DNA of 64,000 bases from contig CAMZGT010000002.1 in assembly GCA_947306495.1 (NCBI GenBank), forward strand, positions 1 to 64,000, written 5' to 3'. This document shows positions 53,795-62,798 of this stretch, piece after piece. This stretch comes from an uncultured Acinetobacter sp. (GTDB lineage Bacteria > Cyanobacteriota > Vampirovibrionia > Gastranaerophilales > Gastranaerophilaceae). Each line of letters starts with the position of its first letter. The first letter of the stretch is position 1. Both the position numbers and the translations under genes were made by a program. Below the pieces are notes generated by a model. The model was not told where the DNA came from, searched no databases, and saw nothing but the letters and a program-made list of their open reading frames with translations.

Positions 53795-54358
53795 GTGACA
53801 CAGTTATCTGTAAACAATAATATATCTTTTCGTTCTTCTTTTTACAGCAGATTTTTTAAATCAGTTCCTGAAAAAGAAATTAAAAACTCTGCAAAATATA
53901 CAAAACTGGGACATATGTTGGCAAGTCCTCATTGGAACAGGGTTGCACTTGGTGTCGGAGCAATTACAACCCAACCTGCACTTGATTATTTTAACCCCAG
54001 AGTAGACAAAGATACGGCAACTTCGTCTGCATTAAGAACTATTGCTAAAATATGTGTTTGTACAAGTGTAGGTTTTATTGTTCGTGGAAGTGCATATAAG
54101 CTTGTTGAAAAATATGCTCATGGATTGCCATCAGAGGGTTCTACGGTGTTAACACCTGAAGCAATACTTAAAATTAGCGATAAGGTGTTAAGAGATAACA
54201 GTCTAAAGCTTCACAAAAATGCGCTTTCAACGGCATTAGCACTGGGTGTAATGTTCTTTACTAACGTGCTTGTGGATGCTCCGCTAACCACAATAGCAGC
54301 AAATAAGCTTATTTCTAAATACAAGGCTTATAATGTGAAAAATAAAGGAGGAAATTAA
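53795..54358 (+). CDS. Hypothetical membrane-associated protein (187 aa)
   Basis: GTG start with GGAAA upstream. Basic and Ser-rich N-terminus (NNISFRSSFYSRFF), then two or three hydrophobic helices (e.g. LALGVMFFTNVLV). No signal peptide. The next gene starts 1 bp later, encoding a protein of the same type, so the pair may form one membrane assembly. Not recognised. Confidence 0.55.
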   Translation: MTQLSVNNNISFRSSFYSRFFKSVPEKEIKNSAKYTKLGHMLASPHWNRVALGVGAITTQPALDYFNPRVDKDTATSSALRTIAKICVCTSVGFIVRGSAYKLVEKYAHGLPSEGSTVLTPEAILKISDKVLRDNSLKLHKNALSTALALGVMFFTNVLVDAPLTTIAANKLISKYKAYNVKNKGGN

Positions 54359-54359
54359 A

Positions 54360-55067
54360 ATGGCTAATTTCTTCCAAAAAGCAGGGAAATATATTGCAGA
54401 AAAAGTATTCAAAAATATAGAAAGCGGTTCCGGAAATATGATACTGATTACAAGTATGACAGGGATAGCATTTTCTTGTATAGCTCAGACTTTTGCGATA
54501 TTTATTAATAAAAAATATTCAGTCTCTCAAAAAGCGTTTATGGTACCACAAGAACTTACTGAAGGTGTAATTTCAATAGCGTCAATGTTCGCTATTTCAA
54601 AACCTTGCCAAAAGGCAGCGAGTAAGATTATGAAATCCGGTAAAATCTTTACCAAAGATATGGCTACTTATATGAAAAAATATGATCTAATCGGTAAACG
54701 TGGAGAATACGATTTCGATTTTCAAAAAAGTGTTAAAAGTATTATTTCTAAAATTGAAAATTCAGATGAATTTATTAAATCCAATGCTTGCAAACAAGAA
54801 GAATTTTTAGCTGAGCATCACAATATAATTAAAGAGTTTAACGCAGTAAGTGATGCTACTTCCGCATTTGCTACTACAGCGGGAAGCATTATGTCGACAG
54901 CTCTGATTTCTCCATTATTGAGAAATTATGTTGCATCATACTATCAACAAGTAAACCTTAATTATTACAATAAGTTACCTCAAGAGCGAAAAAACAGTTT
55001 TATTGATTATAAAAAATATTCATTTTTGAACCCGTCTTGCTATAGTGGCAGAGTCAATAAAATTTAA
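54360..55067 (+). CDS. Hypothetical membrane-associated protein (235 aa)
   Basis: Two hydrophobic stretches (MILITSMTGIAFSCIAQTFAIFI near 27, and FATTAGSIMSTALISPLLRN near 185) flank a charged helical middle. AAAGGAGG precedes the ATG, overlapping the end of the partner gene. No family recognised. Confidence 0.55.
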   Translation: MANFFQKAGKYIAEKVFKNIESGSGNMILITSMTGIAFSCIAQTFAIFINKKYSVSQKAFMVPQELTEGVISIASMFAISKPCQKAASKIMKSGKIFTKDMATYMKKYDLIGKRGEYDFDFQKSVKSIISKIENSDEFIKSNACKQEEFLAEHHNIIKEFNAVSDATSAFATTAGSIMSTALISPLLRNYVASYYQQVNLNYYNKLPQERKNSFIDYKKYSFLNPSCYSGRVNKI

Positions 55068-55198
55068 AAATTTATAATTATTCAGAAGTAATTCTTAAGG
55101 ATTAGATTGTTACATTTTTTAATAAATCTGTAAATCTTGTTGTTGTTGAATTGCAACTGAATGTTTCTGATTAGGAATTCACTCTTTTGATAAAAAAG

Positions 55199-55227
55199 TT
55201 GATTATATGCTATGTTATTGGTATATT
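55199..55227 (+). promoter_or_regulatory. Sigma-70 promoter of the phosphorylase-like gene
   Basis: TTGATT and TATATT with a 17-bp spacer, 59 bp before the ATG. Confidence 0.6.
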
Positions 55228-55285
55228 AGAAAAGGACTTTTTTAGTTCTTTAGTAGTACGCACATAAGTAAGAAGGTTAAAAATT

Positions 55286-56980
55286 ATGTCATTACCAAAT
55301 GTAGCTTATTTCTCAATGGAAATTGCAATGGATCAATCCTTAAGCACGTATTCAGGTGGGTTAGGGTTTTTGGCAGGCTCTCATATGTTGTCTGCAGGTT
55401 ACTTACAAATGCCGATGGTAGGTGTAACAATGTTGTGGTCATACGGCTATTATGACCAACGAATCGATCATTCAGGAAATGTTGAAGTAGCTTATATAAG
55501 AAAGTATTATGATTATCTTGAAGATACAGGTATCACTGTAGAAGTTGATACTTTTGGTGAAAGAGTAAAGGTAAAAGCATTCAAGGTAAATCCTGAGTTG
55601 TTTGGCACTTGTCCTGTATATTTGCTGACAACGGATATTGACGGAAACAGTGATTGGGCGAAAAGTATTTCGCACAGATTGTATGACGGAAATGAAAGAA
55701 TAAGAATTGCTCAAGAAACAGTTCTTGGTATTGCAGGTGTAAGAGTTCTGCAAGCAGCAGGATACAATTTTGATGTTATTCACATGAATGAAGGTCATGC
55801 GCTTCCGGCAGCATTTGAACTTTTAAGACAATATAACGGCAGCTTGGAAGAAGTAAGAAGAAAAACTGTTTTTACGACTCACACTCCTGTTGCTGCAGGT
55901 AATGAAGTTCATTGGGTAGATACTCTTCTTGAAGGCGGTTTCTTTGCAGGAGCAAGCAGAGAAAGGGCTATACAACTCGGCGGTGAAAACTTCTCTTTAA
56001 CAGTTGCTGCACTTAGAATGTCAAGAATTGCTAATGCTGTTTCACAACTTCACGGTCTTGTTGCTAACAAAATGTGGGAATGGGTTGAGGACAGATGCCC
56101 GATTAGAGCTATTACGAATGCTGTAAACCTTCATTATTGGCAAGATAAAAGAGTTGCAGCTGCTCAAAATGATCCGGAAAAACTTCTTGAAGTTAAACGT
56201 GAAATGAAGGCTGAATTATTCAAATACATTGCGAATGTTGCAGGTAAGAGATTCAATCCGGATGTATTAACTATTACTTGGGCAAGAAGATTTGCTGACT
56301 ACAAACGTGCTTGGTTAATATTAATGGACAAAGAAAGAATCGGCAAATTATTAGATGAAGATAAGGTACAAATTATATTTGCAGGTAAATTCCATCCGGA
56401 CGATGTAATGGGCAAAGAAATGTTTAATAAGTTGTTGAATCGTTCTCACAGCTTGAAAAACGTTGTTGTACTTCCTGGATATGAACTTCAATTATCAGGT
56501 ATGTTGAAACGTGGTTCTGATATTTGGTTGAATACACCATTAAGACCTTTTGAAGCATCAGGAACTTCCGGTATGTCTGCTAACATGAATGGTGCTCTGC
56601 ACTTATCTATTTTTGACGGATGGACTGTTGAGGGTACATTTAACGGTATTAACGGTTATACGGTGGAATACGAAGGTTTAGATGACGATATGCCTTGGGA
56701 AGAAAGACATTGGCAAGATCATAAGTGTGTAATGGATATAATTGAAAATCAAATTATTCCTACATACTACAAAAATAAAACTGAATGGGCTCGCTTGATG
56801 CGTCAAGCAATCAGAACTTCTGAGGCTTACTTCAACTCTGACAGAATGGTAATCGAGTACTACAACAGATTGTATCATCCGATTGCTCATGATGATTGCA
56901 CCGGTGGTGAAAAGAAGAAAGAACTTAATCTTTCCGAGACTCCTACATTTGATGCTTGGACATATTCAAATATCAAATAG
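55286..56980 (+). CDS. GT35 alpha-glucan phosphorylase homologue lacking the PLP lysine
   Basis: 564 residues, shorter than usual phosphorylases. STYSGGLGFLAGS, DVIHMNEGHALPAAFELLR, FTTHTPVAAGNE, WARRFADYKRA and RPFEASGTSGM identify the short maltodextrin-phosphorylase-like group. In the last motif, where enzymes of this family read GTSGMKA, the Lys that binds PLP is Ser431 (GTSGMSA), and DGWW is DGWT. Ordinary PLP-dependent phosphorolysis is therefore doubtful; a glycosyltransferase without PLP, or a binding protein, is possible. Its own promoter and a strong terminator make it monocistronic. Confidence 0.82.
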   Translation: MSLPNVAYFSMEIAMDQSLSTYSGGLGFLAGSHMLSAGYLQMPMVGVTMLWSYGYYDQRIDHSGNVEVAYIRKYYDYLEDTGITVEVDTFGERVKVKAFKVNPELFGTCPVYLLTTDIDGNSDWAKSISHRLYDGNERIRIAQETVLGIAGVRVLQAAGYNFDVIHMNEGHALPAAFELLRQYNGSLEEVRRKTVFTTHTPVAAGNEVHWVDTLLEGGFFAGASRERAIQLGGENFSLTVAALRMSRIANAVSQLHGLVANKMWEWVEDRCPIRAITNAVNLHYWQDKRVAAAQNDPEKLLEVKREMKAELFKYIANVAGKRFNPDVLTITWARRFADYKRAWLILMDKERIGKLLDEDKVQIIFAGKFHPDDVMGKEMFNKLLNRSHSLKNVVVLPGYELQLSGMLKRGSDIWLNTPLRPFEASGTSGMSANMNGALHLSIFDGWTVEGTFNGINGYTVEYEGLDDDMPWEERHWQDHKCVMDIIENQIIPTYYKNKTEWARLMRQAIRTSEAYFNSDRMVIEYYNRLYHPIAHDDCTGGEKKKELNLSETPTFDAWTYSNIK

Positions 56981-57055
56981 CCGAGGGTGTAAATGGTAGT
57001 AGATATGGGTAAATATATTTAACCTGTAAAAAGTAAGCAATAGATATATTTTGAG

Positions 57056-57095
57056 AAAACTGGGCGGATGCCATTGGCATCCGCCCAGTTTTCTT
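57056..57095 (+). terminator. Very strong terminator after the phosphorylase-like gene
   Basis: An 18-bp perfect stem (AAAACTGGGCGGATGCCA and its inverse) with a tiny loop, followed by TTCTT. The A/T ends make it bidirectional. Confidence 0.9.
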
Positions 57096-57185
57096 AAAAA
57101 TACTCTATTTAAATGATGTCAACTTTAAAATTTAGTACTATTCTGATAGTTGAGGGAAAGTGTAGCCCTCAAGAGGGGATTGGTA

Positions 57186-57392
57186 ATGCTAAATACTGCA
57201 ACAAATGTTCAATATGCGGAAATTTCTACTTCAATAACAAAAAATTGGACAGAGCAAGCAATTGAATGTTATAAGTTAAACGGTAACTGTGCAGAATGTT
57301 CTATTCGCAAGGCACACTATTCTTTTGATTGTCAGATGCCGAGAGTCGTTGAAGTTCTTAAGCTGATGGGAGAGCCTGATTTAGAGGACTGA
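57186..57392 (+). CDS. Small cysteine-motif protein (68 aa)
   Basis: Start at ATG 57186 with GAGGGGA upstream; the track start is inside the leader. NWTEQAIECYKLNGNCAECSIRKAHY.. has a C-x7-CxxC-type group and a later Cys, a possible zinc or cluster site. Soluble. Convergent with the next gene. Not recognised. Confidence 0.6.
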   Translation: MLNTATNVQYAEISTSITKNWTEQAIECYKLNGNCAECSIRKAHYSFDCQMPRVVEVLKLMGEPDLED

Positions 57393-57400
57393 TTGATAAC

Positions 57401-57829
57401 TTAAAATCCTGTTTTTTTGATGTATATGTTGGGTTTGGAGTTTCCGTGCGGGTTTGTAATTAATTGTCGGGGGCTTATAATATAATTGTTTCCGGAAGGA
57501 TAAAAGCAGCGTGGTATATATCTTCTTCCGGGGTAATATTTTCCTGTATTACTCCACATACCTGTAGAAAAGCTTCCTATTGGCATCATATTTTCATCGT
57601 AAAAATATTGTGTATATTCTGATAAAGTTTTTTGCGATGGTGCATTTTCTATAAGTTCTTCCGGTTTTTCGATTTTTTTGTCATAAAAATCGTATAGTAT
57701 GAAGTTTTCACCTTCCTTCTTATATGTCCCGACTCGGTTTCCCCACTGGTCATAAACTTTAATTGCGTATGCATTGCAAGTTTGTATTGTTAAAATAGCG
57801 ATCAGAAGAATTAAAATTATTTTATACAA
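57401..57829 (-). CDS. Secreted protein of unknown function (142 aa)
   Basis: Signal peptide MYKIILILLIAILTIQTCNAYA, then short tyrosine-rich repeats of the kind YDQWGNRVGTYKKEG and YDENMMPIGSF, resembling the RHS/YwqK-like turn repeats seen in surface proteins, and a basic end. No catalytic motif. The TCNA site could also be a lipobox, though not typical. Confidence 0.6.
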   Translation of the reverse strand: MYKIILILLIAILTIQTCNAYAIKVYDQWGNRVGTYKKEGENFILYDFYDKKIEKPEELIENAPSQKTLSEYTQYFYDENMMPIGSFSTGMWSNTGKYYPGRRYIPRCFYPSGNNYIISPRQLITNPHGNSKPNIYIKKTGF

Positions 57830-57886
57830 GAGTTTTGCTCCTTTTATGTATTAACGATATTTTAACACTAAAGTTCATTTTCGTGC

Positions 57887-57892
57887 TATTAT
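57887..57892 (+). promoter_or_regulatory. Extended -10 of the def gene
   Basis: TGCTATTAT (TG-n-TATTAT) covers the upstream ATG that the ORF track uses as start, supporting the ATG at 57918. Confidence 0.5.
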
Positions 57893-57917
57893 GTTAGCAA
57901 GGATAGGGGAAAGATTT

Positions 57918-58502
57918 ATGTCGATAAGAAAAGTTGTTAAATATGGTACGCCATCACTTAGAGAATCATCAAAAGAAGTTCATAAAGTTTCTCAAAAAAT
58001 AAAAATTTTGGTAGACGATTTGTTGGATACAATGTATGCTCAAAATGGTGTAGGTCTTGCCGCTCCCCAAATTGGTGAAAACTACAGAATCTTTGTCATA
58101 GATGTATCTACAGGGGATGAGCCTTTGAATCCTATGGTGTTTATTAATCCTAAAATAATTAAAAAATCCGGTGCATGTATAAGTCATGAAGGATGTTTAA
58201 GTTTTCCTGAAGCATTTACTGATGTAAAAAGATATGCAAATGTTATGGTAAAAGCCATGGATAGGAATGGTCGTTCTTTTGTTCTCGAAGCAAAAGATGG
58301 AACTCTTCTTGCTCGTTGCATACAACATGAGTTTGACCATCTTAACGGTGTTTTATTTATTGATCATGTTATTAATCGTTTTGAAGCAGAAGCAGAGCTT
58401 AGCAAAAACAACTTGCCGCCTCTTCAGGTGGACAAAATTCTAGATGAGCCTGAACTTGAGCCTGAAATACAGAAACTGTTGGCAGAAAAAACACAAAGTT
58501 AG
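57918..58502 (+). CDS. def: Peptide deformylase
   Basis: 194 residues from ATG 57918 with AGGGGAAAG upstream. Motifs GVGLAAPQIG, EGCLSFP and HEFDHLNG are intact; Cys and two His bind the metal. It removes formyl from new proteins. fmt, which adds it, is two genes downstream. Confidence 0.95.
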   Translation: MSIRKVVKYGTPSLRESSKEVHKVSQKIKILVDDLLDTMYAQNGVGLAAPQIGENYRIFVIDVSTGDEPLNPMVFINPKIIKKSGACISHEGCLSFPEAFTDVKRYANVMVKAMDRNGRSFVLEAKDGTLLARCIQHEFDHLNGVLFIDHVINRFEAEAELSKNNLPPLQVDKILDEPELEPEIQKLLAEKTQS

Positions 58503-58641
58503 GAACGGATTCACAGTATATGAAGTCTTTCGGGGGGGGTAAATGTAAAATGTTTTTATTAACTGTAATATCTTTCCCTTAGAATGACTAGATATTCTCT
58601 ATACATTTTGTTAATTTTTGTAACGATTTCTAAATTTGCCT

Positions 58642-58668
58642 TAAAGTTTTCCAAAAAGATGCCGTTAA
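58642..58668 (+). promoter_or_regulatory. Sigma-28 (FliA) promoter
   Basis: TAAAGTTT, 11 bp, GCCGTTAA. Compared with consensus TAAAGTTT-N11-GCCGATAA only one base differs. It lies 37 bp before the 600-aa gene. Confidence 0.85.
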
Positions 58669-58704
58669 TACATGTAAAGATGTCGAAATAAAGGAGTTTG
58701 GGCA

Positions 58705-60507
58705 ATGAGTTTTGAAATCGGTAAAAAGATTAGTATGGATGGAATTACGCTTGAGGACTTGTTAAAAGGTGTTAAAAGCGAAAAAGAAAAGCAAAATGTC
58801 ATATCTATCTTTAACAGGTTTAACACTGACAACTCCGATGAAAATGGTAAACAGGTTCTTGACAGAAAAGAACAAAATGCACTATATAGTTTCTTGGCGA
58901 AATTATCATTTGGCGATGGTAATGTAACAAGGAAAGATGTCAGAGATGAAAATGAACAAAGTTCAACTAAAAATAAATATTCTCAAATCAGAGATTTTGT
59001 GGCAGCTTTCGAACGTGTAATAGTAGGTTCACAAAAGACCATAGATGCTAAAAATTTTGTTATTGGCGAAGATGGTGGTTACAGTGTAACAGAAGATAAC
59101 GGAATCGTAACAACCTATAATAGTAAGAACGAAGTTATTGAGAAAAAAGATTCTTTAGGCAGGAAACTGTTTGAAATTGGTGCTTTTGATAAGAAATTTT
59201 CTTATAAATATAATAATGACGATCCAAATGCAAAGCCGTTTCAAGTAACTATAGTAAAATCAAATGGTAGAACTGAAGATTACTTCTATATTGATAGATT
59301 AGATTGTTATTATTCATATACAAATTCATCTTATGATTACTTTACCCTAGGCCCAAATATAATGTTGCAATCCTCTCAAGTTGATATGATGCCTAAAATC
59401 ATGAATTCTAATTCAGCGACCAATACTCAGGAGCAAGGGCAATCACAACAAACATCACAAACTCAAATTGAACAGCAAAACTATGAAATACCTGATAACA
59501 GACCAATGATGCCAGCCAAACGTTCAAGAGTACATATGCCTAAAGAATGGAATAATAGACAAACATCTCTTCCCGAAGGTATACAAGAATCAAAAACGGC
59601 AGACGAAGTTTTAGAAAAGTTACTGCCGTCAGGTGTAACTTTGACAGACGAGCAGAAAAATCAATTGAAAGCGGATTTGATAAAATATAACCCAAGCGTG
59701 TTTAATGCAGCAGGTCAAGTGTATAAAAATGCACTTTGGACGAAATTAGACTTTCTGTCAGAAGAAAATATTCAAAGAAAGTATGCCGCAGATACCGCAG
59801 CACAGCCAGAAGCAAGTATTAATGATGAAGAAGCAGTACAAACAGATAATCAACCTGATGAAACAAGGGCTAATGCCGCAAAACCACCAAAGAAAAAAGC
59901 AGTTGCTAGTGACGGTGTTATGAATCGGGATTATACTCCTGTCTATATAAAAACAGCTTGCAATGGTGTTGTATACAACGAAACGGACGGTCAACACTAC
60001 AGGCAGCAAGGTGACCAATTCACTTTAATTAAGCCTAAATTTCAGGGATACAAAATTTCTGAGTTTAAATCAGATGGTTCTCATATAGAGAAGTTAGTAA
60101 AAGGCTCACAAACTGTACTTGTATCGGTTAGTGCAAACGGCAAGGCTACGGGACAAGATTTTTATGTAAACGGTAAAAAGACATCACATTACGGATTTTA
60201 TAATAATGGAGCAAAAAAATCAGATACGAGATATGAAAATGGGCAAAAAAGTCACATTAATTATTTTGCTCCAGACGGAAAAACCAATACGGCAACTTTT
60301 GATTACAGAAATAGTGAATTATTTATAAAACCATACATAGTAAAAAATAAATATATTGTTTTTGTGAATGGATGTCATTATGAAGTTCCAAATGCAGGCA
60401 CCGCATCACGGGATGCTGTAAAAAGAGCATTTGCTGAGCGTTTCAAAAGAGCAGGTGTTCAATTTCAAAAGATATCAGTGTTATTTCCAAATGGAACAAT
60501 TGCTTAA
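58705..60507 (+). CDS. Sigma-28-driven EF-hand/YwqK-repeat protein
   Basis: 600 residues, no signal peptide or membrane segment. Residues 30-80 look like an EF-hand pair (FNTDNSDENGKQVLDRKE and FGDGNVTRKDV). A Gln/Thr/Pro-rich linker spans ~235-300 and another ~350-400. The C-terminal third has beta turns such as GFYNNGAKKSDTRYENGQK, like YwqK/MORN repeats. A near-consensus FliA promoter and AAGGAG site precede it, so it is probably a late flagellar or motility-linked product, perhaps exported by the flagellar system. Family not recognised. Confidence 0.7.
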   Translation: MSFEIGKKISMDGITLEDLLKGVKSEKEKQNVISIFNRFNTDNSDENGKQVLDRKEQNALYSFLAKLSFGDGNVTRKDVRDENEQSSTKNKYSQIRDFVAAFERVIVGSQKTIDAKNFVIGEDGGYSVTEDNGIVTTYNSKNEVIEKKDSLGRKLFEIGAFDKKFSYKYNNDDPNAKPFQVTIVKSNGRTEDYFYIDRLDCYYSYTNSSYDYFTLGPNIMLQSSQVDMMPKIMNSNSATNTQEQGQSQQTSQTQIEQQNYEIPDNRPMMPAKRSRVHMPKEWNNRQTSLPEGIQESKTADEVLEKLLPSGVTLTDEQKNQLKADLIKYNPSVFNAAGQVYKNALWTKLDFLSEENIQRKYAADTAAQPEASINDEEAVQTDNQPDETRANAAKPPKKKAVASDGVMNRDYTPVYIKTACNGVVYNETDGQHYRQQGDQFTLIKPKFQGYKISEFKSDGSHIEKLVKGSQTVLVSVSANGKATGQDFYVNGKKTSHYGFYNNGAKKSDTRYENGQKSHINYFAPDGKTNTATFDYRNSELFIKPYIVKNKYIVFVNGCHYEVPNAGTASRDAVKRAFAERFKRAGVQFQKISVLFPNGTIA

Positions 60508-60616
60508 AGTTTTGTAACTCCATATCTAAATAAAGTTCACATTCAACCGTTTATTGGTTCACAGACTCAAAAAGTAAATATACGATTTGTGTCTGTATTC
60601 TTGTTTTGGCTTATTG

Positions 60617-60622
60617 TATAAT
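60617..60622 (+). promoter_or_regulatory. -10 box of the fmt transcript
   Basis: TATAAT overlaps the ATG at 60621 and precedes the GAGG and TTG start, supporting the TTG. No clear -35. Confidence 0.4.
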
Positions 60623-60650
60623 GTTTTCAAGAGTAAATGAGGATAAAGAT

Positions 60651-61571
60651 TTGGAAAAAATTAGTATAGTATTTTTTGGAACACCTGATATCGGACTTAA
60701 ATCATTAGAGCATTTTTATAATTCAGACAAGTTTGATGTTTTAGCAGTTGTCACTCAGCCGGATAGACCATCAGGGCGAGGTCATAGGCTTGTGCCAAGT
60801 CCTATAAAGCAATTTGCATTAGAAAAGAATATAAAAATATTTCAACCGAAATCTATAAGAAAAGAACCTGAAATTATTGGTGCATTAAAAGCTTTAAATC
60901 CTGATTTCTTTGTTACATTTGCATTTGGTCAGATTTTATCGCAAGAAGTTTTAGATATACCCAAATATGAAACAATAAATTTGCATGTTTCGCTTTTACC
61001 AAAGTACCGTGGAGCTAATCCGATACAAAGAGCTATTATTAACGGTGAAAAAGAAACAGGTATTTGTACTATGATTACTGAACTTGGTTTAGACTGCGGC
61101 GACATTTGTATGAGGTACCCGATAACAATTACGCCTAACATGAATTGTGTAGAACTCTTTGAACTTTGTGCCTCTAATTCGCCGGAATTATTAGAGCAAA
61201 CACTTATAGGGATAAAAAAAGGAATATTAAAACCTGTAAAACAATGTGAAGAGGGTGTTTGTTTTGCGGACAAGCTTAAAAAAGAAGAATGTGAAATTAA
61301 TTGGTCAAAATCAGCCGAAGAAATCCATAACCTTGTAAGGGGTGTTTATAAATGTCCCGGCGCATTCTTCAAATACCAGGATAAAATTATAAAAGTTATG
61401 GAAACCGAACCTATAGATGAATTTTTAGAAGGAAATTCAGGAGACTTTGTAAGGATTTCAAAATCAGGAATTGACGTTAAAACGAGTAAAGGTTTATTAA
61501 GGCTTATAAGAGTCAAACCTGAAGGCAAAGGTGAAATGTTGGCAAGAGATTGGGCCAACGGACTTCATTAA
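60651..61571 (+). CDS. fmt: Methionyl-tRNA formyltransferase
   Basis: I choose the TTG at 60651 (306 aa): GAGGATAAAGA lies upstream and the earlier ATGs overlap a -10 box. ISIVFFGTPDIGLKSLE, VTQPDRPSGRGH, NLHVSLLPKYRGANPIQRAI and GLDCGD mark the family. It formylates initiator tRNA. Confidence 0.93.
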   Translation: MEKISIVFFGTPDIGLKSLEHFYNSDKFDVLAVVTQPDRPSGRGHRLVPSPIKQFALEKNIKIFQPKSIRKEPEIIGALKALNPDFFVTFAFGQILSQEVLDIPKYETINLHVSLLPKYRGANPIQRAIINGEKETGICTMITELGLDCGDICMRYPITITPNMNCVELFELCASNSPELLEQTLIGIKKGILKPVKQCEEGVCFADKLKKEECEINWSKSAEEIHNLVRGVYKCPGAFFKYQDKIIKVMETEPIDEFLEGNSGDFVRISKSGIDVKTSKGLLRLIRVKPEGKGEMLARDWANGLH

Positions 61572-61578
61572 GAATGTA

Positions 61579-61607
61579 TTCACGATTTATCTTTCTTGCG
61601 ATATAAT
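61579..61607 (+). promoter_or_regulatory. Promoter of coaBC, likely leaderless
   Basis: TTCACG and TATAAT are 17 bp apart; predicted transcription starts at 61613-61615, the same place as the ATG at 61614, and no ribosome site lies before it. Confidence 0.5.
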
Positions 61608-61613
61608 CATGTT

Positions 61614-62798
61614 ATGCTAAAAAATAAAAATATTTTAATAGGTATAACTGGCGGTATTGCGGCGTATAAAATATGTACGCTGATTCGTTTGTATAAGAAA
61701 GCCGGTGCAAATGTTCGTGTTGTAGTTACTCCAAATGCGCTTAATTTTGTAACTAAACTTACACTTCAATCACTTTCCGGTAATGAGGTTTATGTTGATC
61801 ATTTTGAGATTGATGAATACAAGCCGGAACACATTGCACTTACTGAATCAGACATGTTTGTAATTGCGCCTGCAAGTGCAAATACAATTTCTAAAATTGC
61901 AAACGGAATATGTGATAATCTGCTGCTTTCAACAGCCTGTGCTTTTAAAAATCCTATTTTAATAGCACCCGCAATGAATACAAATATGTGGGAAAATCCT
62001 TTTGTGCAGGATAATATAAAAAAGCTTGTCAAAAACGGTTACCATATAATAGAGCCTGATTCCGGTTTTTTGGCTTGCGGTACCAATGGCATCGGAAGAA
62101 TGAGAGAGGTAGATGAAATTTTTGATAAATCGGTACAAATATTAGGAGCGCAAGCAGAAAGGCTAGGCGAAAAAAAAATACTTGTAACAGCAGGCGGAAC
62201 AAAAGAAAAAATTGATCCTGTGCGATTTATCACAAATGCGTCTTCAGGTAAAATGGGACTTGCTATAGCTCAACAGGCGGAGAAAATGGGTGCTGATGTT
62301 ACGTTAATATCAACATTCAAGGTTGATGGTTTCAATAATATAGTTGTTCAAACAGCTTTGGAGATGGAAAAAGCCGTAAAAGAGAACTTTGCGAATACGG
62401 ATTGTGTGATAATGGCAGCGGCAGTTTCTGACTATAGAGTTAAAGAGTACAGCGAACAAAAGATTAAAAAGACTTCAGATGAAACATTAAATCTGGAGCT
62501 TGTAAAAAATCCTGATATTTTGAAAGAAATTTGTAATATGAAATCTGCCTCTCAAGACAAACCAATAATTGTAGGATTCTGCGCAGAAAGTGAAAATTTG
62601 TTGGACAATGCTAAAATAAAGATTAAGACTAAAGGCTGCGATTATCTGGTAGCAAATGATATCTCAAGGCGTGATATCGGATTTAATAGTGATGAAAACG
62701 AAGTCTATATTTTAGACAAAAATTTAAAGATAAAGAAATTAAATAAAGATTCTAAACAAAATATTGCAAAACAAATCTTGGAGGAAATTTTTGAATAA
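61614..62798 (+). CDS. coaBC: Bifunctional CoaBC (Dfp)
   Basis: 394 residues from ATG 61614. The N-terminal flavin-binding decarboxylase has GITGGIAAYKI, APASANTISKIANGICDNL, PAMNTNMW, and ACGTNGIGRM; the C-terminal synthetase has VTAGGTKEKIDPVRFITNASSGKMG, AAAVSDYR and VGFCAES. It makes phosphopantetheine from phosphopantothenate and cysteine. The next gene overlaps its end by 8 bp. Confidence 0.93.
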   Translation: MLKNKNILIGITGGIAAYKICTLIRLYKKAGANVRVVVTPNALNFVTKLTLQSLSGNEVYVDHFEIDEYKPEHIALTESDMFVIAPASANTISKIANGICDNLLLSTACAFKNPILIAPAMNTNMWENPFVQDNIKKLVKNGYHIIEPDSGFLACGTNGIGRMREVDEIFDKSVQILGAQAERLGEKKILVTAGGTKEKIDPVRFITNASSGKMGLAIAQQAEKMGADVTLISTFKVDGFNNIVVQTALEMEKAVKENFANTDCVIMAAAVSDYRVKEYSEQKIKKTSDETLNLELVKNPDILKEICNMKSASQDKPIIVGFCAESENLLDNAKIKIKTKGCDYLVANDISRRDIGFNSDENEVYILDKNLKIKKLNKDSKQNIAKQILEEIFE

